Shown in pieces: positions 45,405 to 55,930 of a stretch of 64,000 nucleotides of DNA. Under the pieces are notes generated by a model, which was given only the letters and a program-made list of their open reading frames with translations, was not told the DNA's origin and ran no database searches. The position numbers were made by a program, and so were the translations under genes. The stretch is from Oceanobacillus sojae (lineage in GTDB: Bacteria > Bacillota > Bacilli > Bacillales > Amphibacillaceae): assembly GCF_900162665.1 (NCBI RefSeq), contig NZ_LT727813.1:130961-194960 (forward strand). Direction: 5' to 3'. Every line of letters begins with the position of its first letter. The first letter of the stretch is position 1.

Positions 45405-45791
45405 CTATTCATTTTTGGGTAAAATTTTTACTGTTGCACTTACCGGTCCTTTTCCAATCATAGGTGCCAGATATCTGCTGGAACTATATTTTTCTTTATA
45501 TGCCTGGTCAATTTTTTCAGTTAGTGCAGCGTCTGGTTCTATCGGCTCGAAAAAGACGTCATATTCCTGACCTGCTAAATTTATTTTTCCTGCTTTTTGT
45601 TTCTCTGCTGATTGATACCATCTGGAGTTCTGTCCATTATAGGCTCTGACATATAAGTCATTATCTGCTACTACAGACCAGATCCAGGTTGGTGTTCCAG
45701 GTGTTTTTCCATCATCATAGAATGGCGAGATATACATATCATCAGCTTTTGAAAATATTTGAAGCTGTTCCTGTGTCCAACTATTTCCCAT
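45405..45791 (-). CDS. DUF2255 family protein
   Basis: The product has 128 residues. It starts WTQEQLQIFSKADDMYISPFYDDG, followed by TWIWSVVADNDLYVRAYNG and QNSRWYQSAEKQKAGKI, the typical DUF2255 pattern, related in fold to flavin-reductase-like split barrels. Its function is not known; homologues are often found beside aldo/keto reductases under MerR control. The start follows AAAGGAG. The promoter upstream has MerR-type spacing, but no merR gene adjoins. Confidence 0.8.
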   Translation of the reverse strand: MGNSWTQEQLQIFSKADDMYISPFYDDGKTPGTPTWIWSVVADNDLYVRAYNGQNSRWYQSAEKQKAGKINLAGQEYDVFFEPIEPDAALTEKIDQAYKEKYSSSRYLAPMIGKGPVSATVKILPKNE

Positions 45792-45823
45792 TATTACTCA
45801 TCTCCTTTTTGTATTTAATTATT

Positions 45824-45854
45824 ATACTAATACCTCGAGTCGACTTTAAGTCAA
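45824..45854 (-). promoter_or_regulatory. MerR-type promoter of the DUF2255 gene
   Basis: On the minus strand TTGACT and TAGTAT are 19 bases apart with the palindrome GACTTAAAGTC overlapping the -35 and ACTCGAGGT in the spacer. This pattern is known from AdhR/NmlR-type MerR targets. The cognate regulator is not in this window. Confidence 0.65.
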
Positions 45855-45920
45855 GTAATTGGTTTATGATTTCGTATGAACAGCTGATTTTAAAATTGCT
45901 TCCTCACAGCATGATTAGAA

Positions 45921-45957
45921 AAAACCATGAAAAGCAGGAATGCTCTTCATGGTTTTA
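45921..45957 (-). terminator. Terminator of the AbgT gene
   Basis: AAACCATGAAAAGCA and TGCTCTTCATGGTTT pair; the minus strand continues with TTTTTT. Confidence 0.8.
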
Positions 45958-45960
45958 AGT

Positions 45961-47493
45961 TTATCCGTAATGAATTGGTCCATTTGGTCCAAGCGGAATG
46001 CCAAGCCACATCCAGACAATCAGCATAATTGTCCAGCCTATCAAGAAGAAGATAGAGTATGGAAGCATCGTTGAAACCAAGGTTCCTATTCCCATTTTCT
46101 TATCATATTTCTGGGCAAAAGCAATGATGACAGCAAAGTATGTCATTAATGGCGAGATAATATTTGTTGCTGAATCAGCCACACGATATGCCATCTGTGT
46201 AAATTCCGGCGCATAGCCGAGCTGCATCATAATCGGAACAAATACAGGAGCCATCATGGCCCATTTTGCAGATGCACTTCCGATAAAGATATTAATAAAT
46301 GCTGCAATCAGAATAAACAGCAGAATTAATCCAATACCGCTAAAGTTAACACTGTCTAAGAATTCTGCTCCGTAAACACCGATAACTAATCCCATATTTG
46401 TTTCATTAAAGTAAGCAACAAATTGTCCGGCTGTAAAGGCTAAGACGATAAACATCCCCATCGATGCCATCGTATCGCTCATTTGGGCAGCGACATCTTT
46501 ATCACTTTTAATTGCTTTTGTTATTAAGCCGTAAACAAGTCCCGGTATTAAGAATAAAATAGCGATAATAGGTACAAGCGAGTCCATAAACGGAGACATA
46601 ATAATACCGTCTAACCCTGGATCTTCTCCGCGTAATGGCGCACCCGAGGGAACAACAAGTAAAGCTGTTAAAATAACAGATATGACAAAAGAAACAGCAG
46701 TCCAGATTAATCCTTTTTTCTCTATTGCCGTAATTCCTTCGATGTCTTCATTTGCTTCCCCTTTATACGAACCGAGGCGAGGCTCTACAATTTTTTCTGT
46801 TACCCAGGCTCCAATAATTGTAAGAACAAATACGGAAACAGCGATAAAGCCCCAGTTCATCGCAATATTCATTTGCTCTGCATATGCCGGATCAATAATT
46901 GCTGCGCCGGCAATTGTCATTTCCCCAAGCATCACATCTGTTCCTGATAAGAATAAGTTGGCGCTGAATCCACCGGAAACGCCGGCAAATGCTGCAGCAA
47001 GACCAGCCAGCGGATGCCGTCCGAGTGCTGCGAAGATTAGTGCACCTAATGGCGGCAGCACGACATACCCCGCATCAGATGCTACACTAGACATCACACC
47101 GGCGAAAACAATGCCTAATGTGATAAAACGGTTTGGGATGGCTAATACAAACCCTCGTAATAATGCGCTGATCAGTCCCGTCCGCTCAGCTACACCGATA
47201 CCCAGCATGGTAACAAGTACCACTCCAAGAGGTGCGAATCCAATAAAGTTATCCGTCATACTGCTGAAAATATATTCGATCCCCTCCGCATTCAGAAGAT
47301 TTTTAATTTCTACTGCCTCTCCCGGATCTCCTGGATTTTCAACGCTTATATTAAATGGCTGTAAGGCCGCTGACAGCACTAAAACAAGTAATGCTAAGAT
47401 GGCAAATAACGTGGCTGGATGCGGCAATTTATTTCCTACTACCTCTACAACATCTAAAAATCGTTGAAAAAGATTCTTTTTCTCTTTCGACAT
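45961..47493 (-). CDS. AbgT-family transporter (aminobenzoyl-glutamate type)
   Basis: The product has 510 residues with about 12 membrane spans. It begins with the AbgT front (FLDVVEVVGNKLPHPATLFAILALLVLVLSA) and holds VASDAGYVVLPPLGALIF, FSANLFLSGTDVML and the re-entrant motif SASAKWAMMAPVFVPIM, all typical of AbgT. Members take up p-aminobenzoyl-glutamate or export antimetabolites. The neighbouring M20 peptidase and amidase suggest uptake of an acylated amino acid or dipeptide for hydrolysis. Confidence 0.92.
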   Translation of the reverse strand: MSKEKKNLFQRFLDVVEVVGNKLPHPATLFAILALLVLVLSAALQPFNISVENPGDPGEAVEIKNLLNAEGIEYIFSSMTDNFIGFAPLGVVLVTMLGIGVAERTGLISALLRGFVLAIPNRFITLGIVFAGVMSSVASDAGYVVLPPLGALIFAALGRHPLAGLAAAFAGVSGGFSANLFLSGTDVMLGEMTIAGAAIIDPAYAEQMNIAMNWGFIAVSVFVLTIIGAWVTEKIVEPRLGSYKGEANEDIEGITAIEKKGLIWTAVSFVISVILTALLVVPSGAPLRGEDPGLDGIIMSPFMDSLVPIIAILFLIPGLVYGLITKAIKSDKDVAAQMSDTMASMGMFIVLAFTAGQFVAYFNETNMGLVIGVYGAEFLDSVNFSGIGLILLFILIAAFINIFIGSASAKWAMMAPVFVPIMMQLGYAPEFTQMAYRVADSATNIISPLMTYFAVIIAFAQKYDKKMGIGTLVSTMLPYSIFFLIGWTIMLIVWMWLGIPLGPNGPIHYG

Positions 47494-47670
47494 ATTGATG
47501 CTCCTTTCATTTTTTAAATTCGATACTATTCTGACAATAAATGGTATGGAAGACGATTCCCATTATACATAGTTTACACAGTAATGAAAACCCTTTCCTG
47601 AAAAGTAATAGAAATGTAATTAGAGGTAATTTTAGGAATACTGTCACTATTATTTTCCCTAACAAATAGA

Positions 47671-47713
47671 AAAACCCCCTGGAAGCTGTCTTTCTCTGCC
47701 AGCTTTCAAGGGG
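47671..47713 (-). terminator. Terminator of the amidase gene
   Basis: CCCCCTGGAAGCTG pairs with CAGCTTTCAAGGGG; the minus strand continues TTTTTC. Confidence 0.8.
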
Positions 47714-47723
47714 CATAAAAGTA

Positions 47724-49217
47724 TTAATCTTGAAAATAAGGATTTCCGTGCATTCCCTGCCATAAATCACTGTACTCTGTTTCGTGAGCAAGCTGCAAAA
47801 GGCGATGCTCCTCCCCTTTTCCTGCAATTACCTGGACACCAATTGGCAATCCATCCTCTGTCAGATAAAGCGGCAGAGAAATCGCAGGCTGTCCTGTTAA
47901 ATTCGCAAGCTGCGTAAATGGCGTATACGTTAAGCTCGGTAAAAACATGTCATAAATAATAGCTTGCTTATCTTTTTCTGCAGCCATTCTCTCCTTGAAT
48001 TCCTGTTCCTTTTGTTCTGCCATGGTCAATTCTCCAACTTTCGGAGCCTGGAAAGCCGTTGCCGGAGAAACATAAAAATCATACGTCTGATGGAAAATAG
48101 ACATGATTTCAGCTGCCCTGTCCCATGATGCCAGACTGTCAGAATAATCAGCAGCCGATACGGTTTTTCCTGCTTGATGAAGCAGCCAGGACTCTATTTC
48201 CATATCTTCTGCTGTTAATGAAGTTCTCATTGCTTTCTCCAGCCCGCGAACGACCGTATTCATTTCACCGCTGTTCATTACATAGTAATCGCGCATTAGC
48301 TGTACACCCTCAACCGGAGCTTGTTTCTCTTCTACAATATGTCCATCCCGCTCCAGATAACGAACAAATTGCTGCACCGCTTTTTTGGCATCCTCTGATA
48401 CAGGAGTTCCTGCCGGCGACTCTGTGCTAAAGGCAATCCGCAGCTGTTTAGGAAGTTTTTCAGACATGGTATTTCGATATCCCTTTTCATATAATGGTGT
48501 CTGAAAAGCGGCATGCGGTTCAACAACCTGTAATTGATCCAGCATGGCTGCACTGTCACGGACTGTTTTTGTTAATACAAAATTAATGGATGCTCCCTGC
48601 CACTGTCTGCCGACTCCCGGACCAACCGGTGTTCTTCCCCGTGTCGGCTTTAATCCAACCAGTCCGCTGAAGGATGCAGGTATCCGGATTGATCCGCCCC
48701 CGTCACTTGCCCCTGCGACCGGAATAACACCAGAGGCAACCGCAGCTGCAGCTCCTCCGCTTGAGCCTCCTGGAGAATAGGCTCGGTTCCAAGGATTTCT
48801 GGTCGGACCATACAGCTTTGGTTCGGTAATATTTTTCAAGCCGAACTCCGGACTGTTCGTATGTCCCATAAATAAAAATCCTGCATCCTTAAATTTTTTC
48901 ACAAAATAATTATCATGCTTCTCCACCTGGTTCTGCAAAAGCCTTGAGCCGGAGGTTAATTTCTCGCCTTCGATAGACTGAGATATATTTTTCATTAAGA
49001 TCGGCACGCCTGAAAAAGCAGCATCCTGAACAGGAAATTGATTTGCTTCTTTTCTTGCCGCATCCTCCCGGTGATGTGTAATCATATTTAATTGCGGATT
49101 AACTTGATGCAGCCGTTTAAAAGCAATATCCATTAATTCAGACGGCTGGATCTCTTTACGTTGAACAAGCTCTGCCAGCCCGGTTGCATCATAGTTTTTA
49201 TATTCATGAAACTGCAC
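47724..49217 (-). CDS. Amidase (GatA-type amidase signature)
   Basis: The product has 497 residues. The Ser-Ser-Lys triad is visible: Lys in VPILMKNIS, the cis-Ser in SPGGSSGGAAAAVASG and the nucleophile in GASDGGGSIRIPASFSG. A C-terminal helical part completes the enzyme. It hydrolyses a carboxamide; no GatB/GatC genes adjoin and the sequence is of the catabolic type, so it is not the tRNA amidotransferase. It lies between the AbgT and M20 genes in the same direction. Confidence 0.92.
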   Translation of the reverse strand: MQFHEYKNYDATGLAELVQRKEIQPSELMDIAFKRLHQVNPQLNMITHHREDAARKEANQFPVQDAAFSGVPILMKNISQSIEGEKLTSGSRLLQNQVEKHDNYFVKKFKDAGFLFMGHTNSPEFGLKNITEPKLYGPTRNPWNRAYSPGGSSGGAAAAVASGVIPVAGASDGGGSIRIPASFSGLVGLKPTRGRTPVGPGVGRQWQGASINFVLTKTVRDSAAMLDQLQVVEPHAAFQTPLYEKGYRNTMSEKLPKQLRIAFSTESPAGTPVSEDAKKAVQQFVRYLERDGHIVEEKQAPVEGVQLMRDYYVMNSGEMNTVVRGLEKAMRTSLTAEDMEIESWLLHQAGKTVSAADYSDSLASWDRAAEIMSIFHQTYDFYVSPATAFQAPKVGELTMAEQKEQEFKERMAAEKDKQAIIYDMFLPSLTYTPFTQLANLTGQPAISLPLYLTEDGLPIGVQVIAGKGEEHRLLQLAHETEYSDLWQGMHGNPYFQD

Positions 49218-49297
49218 CCTCTCACTCCTTTTTTCCTCTGTAGAAAATACTTTATTTCATCAGCTGCCTGTCTAAGCAGACAGTTGATGGATGACTT

Positions 49298-50521
49298 CTA
49301 TACTTCCTTTGTAAGAATTGGTGTTGTCAGCTCATCCACGCCGACAAGACTCAAAATAAATAAGAAATGCTTTTGCACAGCAAGATAAGCATCCGCAGGG
49401 TCAAACCATTCTTTTAATGTATGTGTACCGCCTGCTTTTCCTCCTAATCCGGAAGTAACAGCAGGGATGCCGAGACTCATCGGATAGTTCGCGTCTGTAC
49501 TGACGGGCTCACCATATACTGGTTCCTTCCCTACACCTTTAATTGCTTCAGCAAGTGCCTGAACAATTGGCGCTTCCTTGTCTTGTGATGCCGGAGGACG
49601 GTTTCCAAATTTTTCAACCTCAACAGTCATAGAATCCTTGCCCCAGCGCTCATTCTCTTTCTGGCATGCTGCTTCCACAATAGCGAGGAATTTTTTATCA
49701 AGTTCTATTAATTCTTCCATGGAGTTAGAACGCAAATCAACCTCCATCGATGCTTTCTCAGAAATTGCATTCACGGAAGAACCGCCTTCAATTGGCCCGA
49801 CGGAGAAGGTTGTTTTGGGATCTGCCTTTGTTTCTAAATCTGCGATTGCCGCAATTGCTCTGCCCAGGGCATGTGTCGCACTTGGTGTTCCAAAATCACC
49901 AAAGCTGTGCCCGCCTTTACCTTGAAAAGTAATACGATACCGGAAGCTGCCTGTCCCCAAATAGATGATTGTCTCTAAATGAGAACCGTCAACAGAAATA
50001 TAGCCGTCTGCTTTATTTTCTTTAAAATATGCCTTCACACCGCGCAAATCCCCGGCTCCTTCTTCACCGACTGTTCCGCCGATAATTATATCACCGACTG
50101 TTTTCAAATCCGAATCCTGCAGTGCCCGGATAACGGCCAACACTTCTGCCAAGCCCCTTGTATCATCTCCGATGCCGGGAGCATGAAGCTTGCCGTCTTT
50201 TTCTATTACGGTTGTATCTGTTCCCTCTGGAAAAACCGTATCTAAATGTGCAGAAACAACCAGAACTGGTCCGTCGCCTGTACCGCTTCTTTTTCCAAAT
50301 ACATTTCCCTCTTCATCCATATGTACGTCTTCTAAATCATAATCTTCTAATAACTTTTTAAATGCCTTTGCCCGTTTCTCTTCCTTAAAAGGCGGAGCAG
50401 GAATTTCTGTCAGTATTTTCTGCTGATCGATGGTCAGACTGTCTTCCTCCTTAATTTGCTCCAATGCCTTTTGAACTTTTTCATCCGCGAGAATTTTTTT
50501 CATCTGTTCTGAAATAGTCAT
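49298..50521 (-). CDS. M20-family metallopeptidase
   Basis: The product has 407 residues from ATG 50521, six bases after GGAGGGGA. Zinc ligands and catalytic residues are visible: VVSAHLDTVFPEG, GIGDDTRGLAEVLA, TVGEEGAGDLRG and the C-terminal AGGTHTLKEWF; a dimerisation domain with GKGGHSFGDFGTPSA lies between. It probably cleaves acyl- or dipeptide substrates taken up by the AbgT or BCCT transporters around it. Confidence 0.93.
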   Translation of the reverse strand: MTISEQMKKILADEKVQKALEQIKEEDSLTIDQQKILTEIPAPPFKEEKRAKAFKKLLEDYDLEDVHMDEEGNVFGKRSGTGDGPVLVVSAHLDTVFPEGTDTTVIEKDGKLHAPGIGDDTRGLAEVLAVIRALQDSDLKTVGDIIIGGTVGEEGAGDLRGVKAYFKENKADGYISVDGSHLETIIYLGTGSFRYRITFQGKGGHSFGDFGTPSATHALGRAIAAIADLETKADPKTTFSVGPIEGGSSVNAISEKASMEVDLRSNSMEELIELDKKFLAIVEAACQKENERWGKDSMTVEVEKFGNRPPASQDKEAPIVQALAEAIKGVGKEPVYGEPVSTDANYPMSLGIPAVTSGLGGKAGGTHTLKEWFDPADAYLAVQKHFLFILSLVGVDELTTPILTKEV

Positions 50522-50863
50522 GAGCTTCCCCTCCAATATTTTCATATACTTTTTAATTTATTGAACAAGCCTTATCCAACTTCATTTTAGCGTATTTACA
50601 GCATAAACGATACAGTTATAATCTCCTAAGACAGGTTCATATATGGTGCTGCTTCTATTTATAACTTGAAAATCTGTAGACAGCAGCAAAAAATTCAGCC
50701 TTACTGGAACGGGCATTTTACTGCCTTCAGATACAGACCTTAATGCCTTAAATAATGTTTTTAATTTGATAAATAGGGCACCCTTTAAACATAACTATGC
50801 TTTTTAAACAATCGTTTTTTATCTGCTAAAAGCATGCTTCAATATAGATGAGGAGGTGCATTA
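50522..50863. other. Divergent promoter region between M20 and BCCT genes
   Basis: About 340 bases without a gene. Promoters for both directions must lie here. GATGAGGAGGTGC is the BCCT ribosome site; no riboswitch or clear operator was identified. Confidence 0.4.
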
Positions 50864-52441
50864 ATGAATAAGCGTTTAATAGACTGGCCAACTTTTATAT
50901 TGGCATTAGTTATTTTATTTAGTGTCGTTATTCCGTTAATTTTATTCCCGGAAGCTGGCGCATCTGTCATTAATCAGGCAAATGAATTTGTCACAGGTAA
51001 TTTTGGGATTTTATACTTATTATTAGGACTTGGTGTCCTTATCTTTTTACTTTATGTGTCATTCAGTAAAAACGGTAACATAAAGCTTGGAGAAAGAAGC
51101 ACGAAAAAAGAGTTCGGAACATTTTCATGGGCTGCAATGCTTTTCTCAGCGGGGATCGGATCCAGTATTTTATATTGGGGAATGATCGAATGGGCTTACT
51201 ATTATCAGGGACCGCCATTTGGTATAACACCTGAATCCGAAGAAGCTGTCAATTGGGCTGCGAGCTACGGGATGTTCCATTGGGGACCTGTAGCTTGGGC
51301 ATTATATACATTACCGGCATTGCCCATCTCCTACTTTTATTATGTCCGGAAGAAACCTGTACTTAAAATTAGTGAAGCTTCCAGACCGGTAATTGGAAAG
51401 CATGCGGATGGACCACTTGGTACAATCATTGATGTATTATTTATTTTCGGCTTACTGGGCGGGGCAGGAACAACCCTGGCATTAGGAACACCCATGATTG
51501 CGGAAGCTGTTAATCATATCACCGGAATTCCTGTATCGCTTGGAATGCAGGCTGTGATTATGCTTATTTGTACTGCGATTTTTGCAGCCAGCTCTTATTC
51601 CGGAATTAATAAAGGGATTAAAGTACTGAGCGATTTGAATATATGGCTTGTCCTGTTTCTATTGACCTTTGTATTTATTTTCGGGCCGACCTTATTTATC
51701 AGCGAAATGACCTTCACCAGTATCGGCCGGATTGTCAATAATATTTTCACCATGGCTACCTGGCTTGAACCGCTTGCTTCTATTCCCGGATATGAGGCAA
51801 CCAAATTCCCGGAAACCTGGACGGTATTTTACTGGGCCTGGTGGGTTGTGTATGCACCATTTGTCGGGCTTTTTGTAGCAAGAATTTCCCGTGGAAGAAC
51901 GATCAAAGAAATGGTGCTCGGAACATTAATATATGGAACACTCGGCTGTGTGCTGTTTTTTGGAATTTTAGGAAACTACGGGCTTTACCTGCAGCTGTCA
52001 ACATCCTTTGATGTTATTGGGTTTATGAATGAATATGGAGCTCCAGCTGCGATTATAGCTATTTTGGATCAGCTGCCGATTTCCTGGTTTATTATTCCTA
52101 TCTTCACCATTCTGGCAATCATATTCCTGGCAACAACCTTTGACTCAGCTTCTTATATCCTGGCAGCCGTTGCTCAAAAAAGACTTGTCGGCGGAGAACC
52201 AATGCGCTGGCACCGGATTTTCTGGGCGTTTATATTAATGATTTTACCAATGGCATTAATGTTTATCGGCGGATTGGAGACACTGCAAACTGCCAGTATT
52301 GTTGCCGGATTCCCGGTTATCTTTATTATGATTCTGCTGGCATGGTCGTTTATGCGGGCGTCTACAGATGACTTAAAGAAGCAAAGGGATGCAAGAAAAC
52401 CGACATCTATCACGATTGAAAATGTAAATAGGAAGGATTAA
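50864..52441 (+). CDS. BCCT-family transporter (betaine/carnitine/choline type)
   Basis: The product has 525 residues with 12 membrane spans. The family signature GIGSSILYWGMIEWAYYYQGPPFG and the aromatic box WTVFYWAWWVVYAPFVGLFVARISRGRTI are both present. It carries a quaternary ammonium compound or a similar zwitterion by cation symport or exchange. It is divergent from the M20/amidase/AbgT set. A 19-bp hairpin terminator follows. Confidence 0.95.
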   Translation: MNKRLIDWPTFILALVILFSVVIPLILFPEAGASVINQANEFVTGNFGILYLLLGLGVLIFLLYVSFSKNGNIKLGERSTKKEFGTFSWAAMLFSAGIGSSILYWGMIEWAYYYQGPPFGITPESEEAVNWAASYGMFHWGPVAWALYTLPALPISYFYYVRKKPVLKISEASRPVIGKHADGPLGTIIDVLFIFGLLGGAGTTLALGTPMIAEAVNHITGIPVSLGMQAVIMLICTAIFAASSYSGINKGIKVLSDLNIWLVLFLLTFVFIFGPTLFISEMTFTSIGRIVNNIFTMATWLEPLASIPGYEATKFPETWTVFYWAWWVVYAPFVGLFVARISRGRTIKEMVLGTLIYGTLGCVLFFGILGNYGLYLQLSTSFDVIGFMNEYGAPAAIIAILDQLPISWFIIPIFTILAIIFLATTFDSASYILAAVAQKRLVGGEPMRWHRIFWAFILMILPMALMFIGGLETLQTASIVAGFPVIFIMILLAWSFMRASTDDLKKQRDARKPTSITIENVNRKD

Positions 52442-52490
52442 TTTTCACTGCCTATAGAGCAGCGTTTATTGAGTATTCAAAAGCAAAAAA

Positions 52491-52541
52491 AGAAAGTGCA
52501 AGGCTGAAGTATTAGGAGCTTCAGCCTTGCACTTTCTTTTT
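52491..52541. terminator. 19-bp perfect hairpin terminator after BCCT gene
   Basis: The arms 52491–52509 and 52519–52537 are perfectly complementary, flanked by A-rich and T-rich tails, so it works in both directions. Confidence 0.9.
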
Positions 52542-52624
52542 CGTATTTCCGGGGAAATATTACTCACCTCATGAAAACCGTTGGAGCGGTTACTCTCAGC
52601 ATTTTATACTTTCTTACTCTTTGA

Positions 52625-52672
52625 AAAAACGCACCTGTGCTTCAGTGAGCTTCTGCTCCACAAGTGCGTTTC
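52625..52672 (-). terminator. Terminator of the NorA-like gene
   Basis: AAACGCAC pairs with GTGCGTTT, extended by CTGTG/CACAAG with gaps; T6 follows on the minus strand. Confidence 0.75.
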
Positions 52673-52694
52673 GACTATCCATTTATTCTTGCGA

Positions 52695-53888
52695 CTATTT
52701 TAATTCTTCTAAAGCGTGCTCTGCCTGAGCCTTTGGCTCTTTCCAGACCATCGCCACAGCAATACCTGCCATGAGCACCATTGCTGCAAAATAATATGGG
52801 TAGTTTAAATTTATATCAAATAAAATCCCGCCGACAATTGGTCCAAATACATTTCCGATACTGGTAAACATCGAGTTCATACCGCCTACGAATCCTTGTT
52901 CATTTCCTGCCACTCTGGACAAATAGGAAGTAACAGCCGGTCTTAATAAATCAAAACCGATAAAAATAACAATTGTTACAAATAAAATCATTGCATAGCT
53001 CTCTACAACTGTCATTGCTGTCACAAGAATAGCAGAGAAAATCAGACAATAACGGATTAGACGGATTTCTCCCCATTTATTTGTCAGCCTGCCAAACAAG
53101 GCGACCTGGGCAATTGTTCCAACAATTGCTCCTCCAGTAATAATAATCGCAATATCCTTTGGTGTAAATCCAAATTTATGATCCACAAACAAAGAAAATA
53201 ACGATTCAAAGGAAGATAAACCGAATGCTGTTATAAATATAACAATGAACGCAATAAAGTACATTGGAACAAAAATTCTTCCTAAGCCGGGCTTTCTCGC
53301 TCCAACTTCTTCTTTTTGTTCCTGATGATTTCTTTCTGGTTCGCGTAGTGTAATCGTTGATAGGATCGCAGTAAATAGTGCTAAACCTGCTGCTGCGAAA
53401 AATGGAATTCTTGGACCTATTTCTGCCAGTAATCCGCCAAGTCCAGGACCGATAATAAATCCTGTATTAATCGCTGCTGACATATATCCTAACGCTTTCG
53501 GTCTGGACTCAAGTGTTGTGATATCTGCAATAAATGCCGTAACTGCGGGCATTATAAAAGCAGCACTCACTCCACCTAAGATTCTGGAAATAAATAAAAT
53601 TTCTACGGTATTCCCAATAGCGAATAAAAACTCACTAAAACTAAAAATTAATAGTCCGATAACGATCATGCGTTTACGTCCAAACACATCAACCCATCTT
53701 CCAGACAGCGGTGAAACAATAAGCTGCGCAACTGCAAAGGCTGCTACCAAATAACCTACAACGGAACCGGATAAATTCATCTCGTTCATAATGGTAGGTA
53801 AAACTGGAATAACCAGCCCAATACCTAAAAATGCAATAAACAAATTCATCAGCAAGATAGACAGCGTTATATTTTGTTTTTTCATCAT
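52695..53888 (-). CDS. NorA/Bmr-like MFS multidrug efflux protein
   Basis: The product has 397 residues with 12 spans. The front (LSILLMNLFIAFLGIGLVIP) and motif A (SGRWVDVFGRKRMIVIGL) resemble NorA, as do GGVSAAFIMPAVTAFIADIT and the motif-C-like GYMSAAINTGFIIGPGLGG. NorA and Bmr export quinolones and cationic dyes by proton antiport. The start follows AAGGAG. It stands alone with its own terminator. Confidence 0.88.
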   Translation of the reverse strand: MMKKQNITLSILLMNLFIAFLGIGLVIPVLPTIMNEMNLSGSVVGYLVAAFAVAQLIVSPLSGRWVDVFGRKRMIVIGLLIFSFSEFLFAIGNTVEILFISRILGGVSAAFIMPAVTAFIADITTLESRPKALGYMSAAINTGFIIGPGLGGLLAEIGPRIPFFAAAGLALFTAILSTITLREPERNHQEQKEEVGARKPGLGRIFVPMYFIAFIVIFITAFGLSSFESLFSLFVDHKFGFTPKDIAIIITGGAIVGTIAQVALFGRLTNKWGEIRLIRYCLIFSAILVTAMTVVESYAMILFVTIVIFIGFDLLRPAVTSYLSRVAGNEQGFVGGMNSMFTSIGNVFGPIVGGILFDINLNYPYYFAAMVLMAGIAVAMVWKEPKAQAEHALEELK

Positions 53889-54102
53889 TCATTTCTCCTT
53901 AACTATAGATTTCATTTAAAACCTCCCTCAGGAATCTGATACATCATATCATAACTTTTTCATTTCAGATATACTTTTGCTCAAAAATTTTACACCTATT
54001 TTTCTATTATTATTTTCTCCTGTATACAAAATGCATATTTCTAAATAAACAGCTGAAAAGCCTTTTGCCATGGCGATATTCCTAATATTTCAAGTTGCAT
54101 AA

Positions 54103-54139
54103 AAAAAGATTGCATCGGTTAATCATGCAATCTTTTTCT
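54103..54139 (-). terminator. Terminator of the pab genes
   Basis: AAAAAGATTGCAT pairs with ATGCAATCTTTTT around a nine-base loop. Confidence 0.8.
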
Positions 54140-54193
54140 GAAAATTTTTTTTATAAATACGTGTTAAGAAAAATCAAGAATATCACTTAGTCT

Positions 54194-55930
54194 TTAAAAT
54201 ACTACTCTTACCCAGCCGCGCAGACTATTCACCAGCCAAACCTCTTCAAAGGATGGAATGTCTTTCTTCCAAATAATTTTTTCTTTTATTTTTCCACGCT
54301 CCAGCAGTTCTTCTCTGTAAGTTCCGGCAAGCAATCCCGAAGAAACCGGCGGGGTATAGTATTCTCCTTGCTGTTTAACGACTAAATTGCCGATCGTAAA
54401 CTCCGTCAGCTGCTCTTCTTCGTTCCATAAAAGAACATCAAATGATGTATTTTCCTGCTCACGAAAAACATTATAAATCTGTCGATTGGTTGTTTTATAA
54501 TAATAAAATATATCCTTCCGATTAATGGGAGCTGATGCCAAACTAATCTTCCTCACAGAAATCGATTCTTCTGAATGTGGGGTGAACGTTATATCGATCT
54601 TTCCATCCTGCTTCAGCAGAAGGCGCACACGGTGTACTCCAGAATATTTTTTCATCTGTTCCTTCAGCTGCTGTTCTATTTTTTTAATCGAATAAGGATA
54701 TTGAAACTGATTTGCTGCCCGCTCAAGTCTGGCCAGATGCCGGTTCAGACGGGGGATTTGTTTTCCGTCATATTTCATTGTTTCTAAAAGCTGAAATGCG
54801 GGGGAAGCTCCTTTTAAAATTGCAGCTTTCGCTAAGACTTCCTCATACTCTGCTTCCGCACTTGAATCCCATGTAATGCCTCCGCCTGCCCCATAGACTG
54901 GGGTTTTTCCGTTCCCCATCCAGGCTGTCCGTATGGCAACATTAAATAATGCTTCCTGATCTGGCGTGATAAAACCGATACTTCCGCAGTAAATCTCTCT
55001 GGGAGAATCCTCCAGCTGTTTAATAATACGCATTGTACTTTGCTTTGGAGCGCCGGTGATAGAACCACAGGGAAATAATGCTTTAAAAATATCAAAGTCG
55101 CTGAGGCTTTCTTTTAATTCTGCCGTAACCGTTGAGGTCATTTGATATACGGTAGGATATTCTTCAATTTCAAACAGCTTTGGAACCTGGACAGAACCCG
55201 GTACAGCAATTTTAGATAAATCATTCCGCAGCAGATCGACAATCATTAAATTTTCTGCCCGATCCTTTTCTGATTCAGAAAGCATTCTTTTATTTTGGAT
55301 ATCTTCTTCTGGTGTACGTCCCCGTTTCATAGTTCCTTTCATCGGCTTGGTGCGGATCGACTGCTTTCTACGTTCAAAAAACAGTTCCGGGGATGCTGAT
55401 ACAATTTGATAATTACCCATTTGTAAATGCGCACAGTAATTTGCCTGCTGTGCACCGGATAATTGTTCATATAATAAATCCGCGTCCACTGGTCTATCTG
55501 CCTTCATACGTACAGTATAGTTCACCTGATATGTATCTCCTTCAGCTATGGCAGCTTTTATCGATCCGATATCTTGCTGGTACTGCTGCTTTTCTGTCGT
55601 CATCTGCCAATTTACAGAAGGATAAGCACGATTGGCTGCCGGGTGCACACTTTCCAGCTCCATTCGCTTAAAAGCACCCATCATGATAAGAGGCAGGCTG
55701 CCTTTTCTATGTGTCGTAAGATTTTGATCAAATGCAGCTGCAGCTTCATAGGAAATATAACCAGCCAGATAATAGCCTCTCTGCTGGTATATTTCCATTT
55801 GTTCAAATACGTTGCTGACCTCGGCGTGTGTATTTGCAATTAAAATTTCTGCCGGTTTTTCAAAAATACGACGTACACCTGCTTCCTCTTCAAAGGAAAA
55901 ATCAAAAATCATTTTTGTATTATCCATCAT
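54194..55930 (-). CDS. pabB: PabB–PabC fusion: aminodeoxychorismate synthase component I / lyase
   Basis: The product has 578 residues. Residues 1 to about 350 form the chorismate-binding domain ([70 protein letters not shown]). From about 370 a PLP class IV aminodeoxychorismate lyase domain follows ([21 protein letters not shown], the Lys in [32 protein letters not shown]). Together they make 4-aminobenzoate for folate. Fusions of this type are known in Gram-positives. It overlaps pabA by 11 bases. Confidence 0.93.
   Translation of the reverse strand: MMDNTKMIFDFSFEEEAGVRRIFEKPAEILIANTHAEVSNVFEQMEIYQQRGYYLAGYISYEAAAAFDQNLTTHRKGSLPLIMMGAFKRMELESVHPAANRAYPSVNWQMTTEKQQYQQDIGSIKAAIAEGDTYQVNYTVRMKADRPVDADLLYEQLSGAQQANYCAHLQMGNYQIVSASPELFFERRKQSIRTKPMKGTMKRGRTPEEDIQNKRMLSESEKDRAENLMIVDLLRNDLSKIAVPGSVQVPKLFEIEEYPTVYQMTSTVTAELKESLSDFDIFKALFPCGSITGAPKQSTMRIIKQLEDSPREIYCGSIGFITPDQEALFNVAIRTAWMGNGKTPVYGAGGGITWDSSAEAEYEEVLAKAAILKGASPAFQLLETMKYDGKQIPRLNRHLARLERAANQFQYPYSIKKIEQQLKEQMKKYSGVHRVRLLLKQDGKIDITFTPHSEESISVRKISLASAPINRKDIFYYYKTTNRQIYNVFREQENTSFDVLLWNEEEQLTEFTIGNLVVKQQGEYYTPPVSSGLLAGTYREELLERGKIKEKIIWKKDIPSFEEVWLVNSLRGWVRVVF

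Noticed and set aside
46682..47467. Plus-strand open frame of 261 codons
   Set aside because: It is the exact antisense of the AbgT transporter, with Pro/Ser/Thr/Ala-rich nonsense composition typical of shadow frames.
47507..47827. Minus-strand 106-codon frame between AbgT and amidase genes
   Set aside because: It overlaps the amidase 3' end in another frame, runs through its terminator and has no family resemblance.
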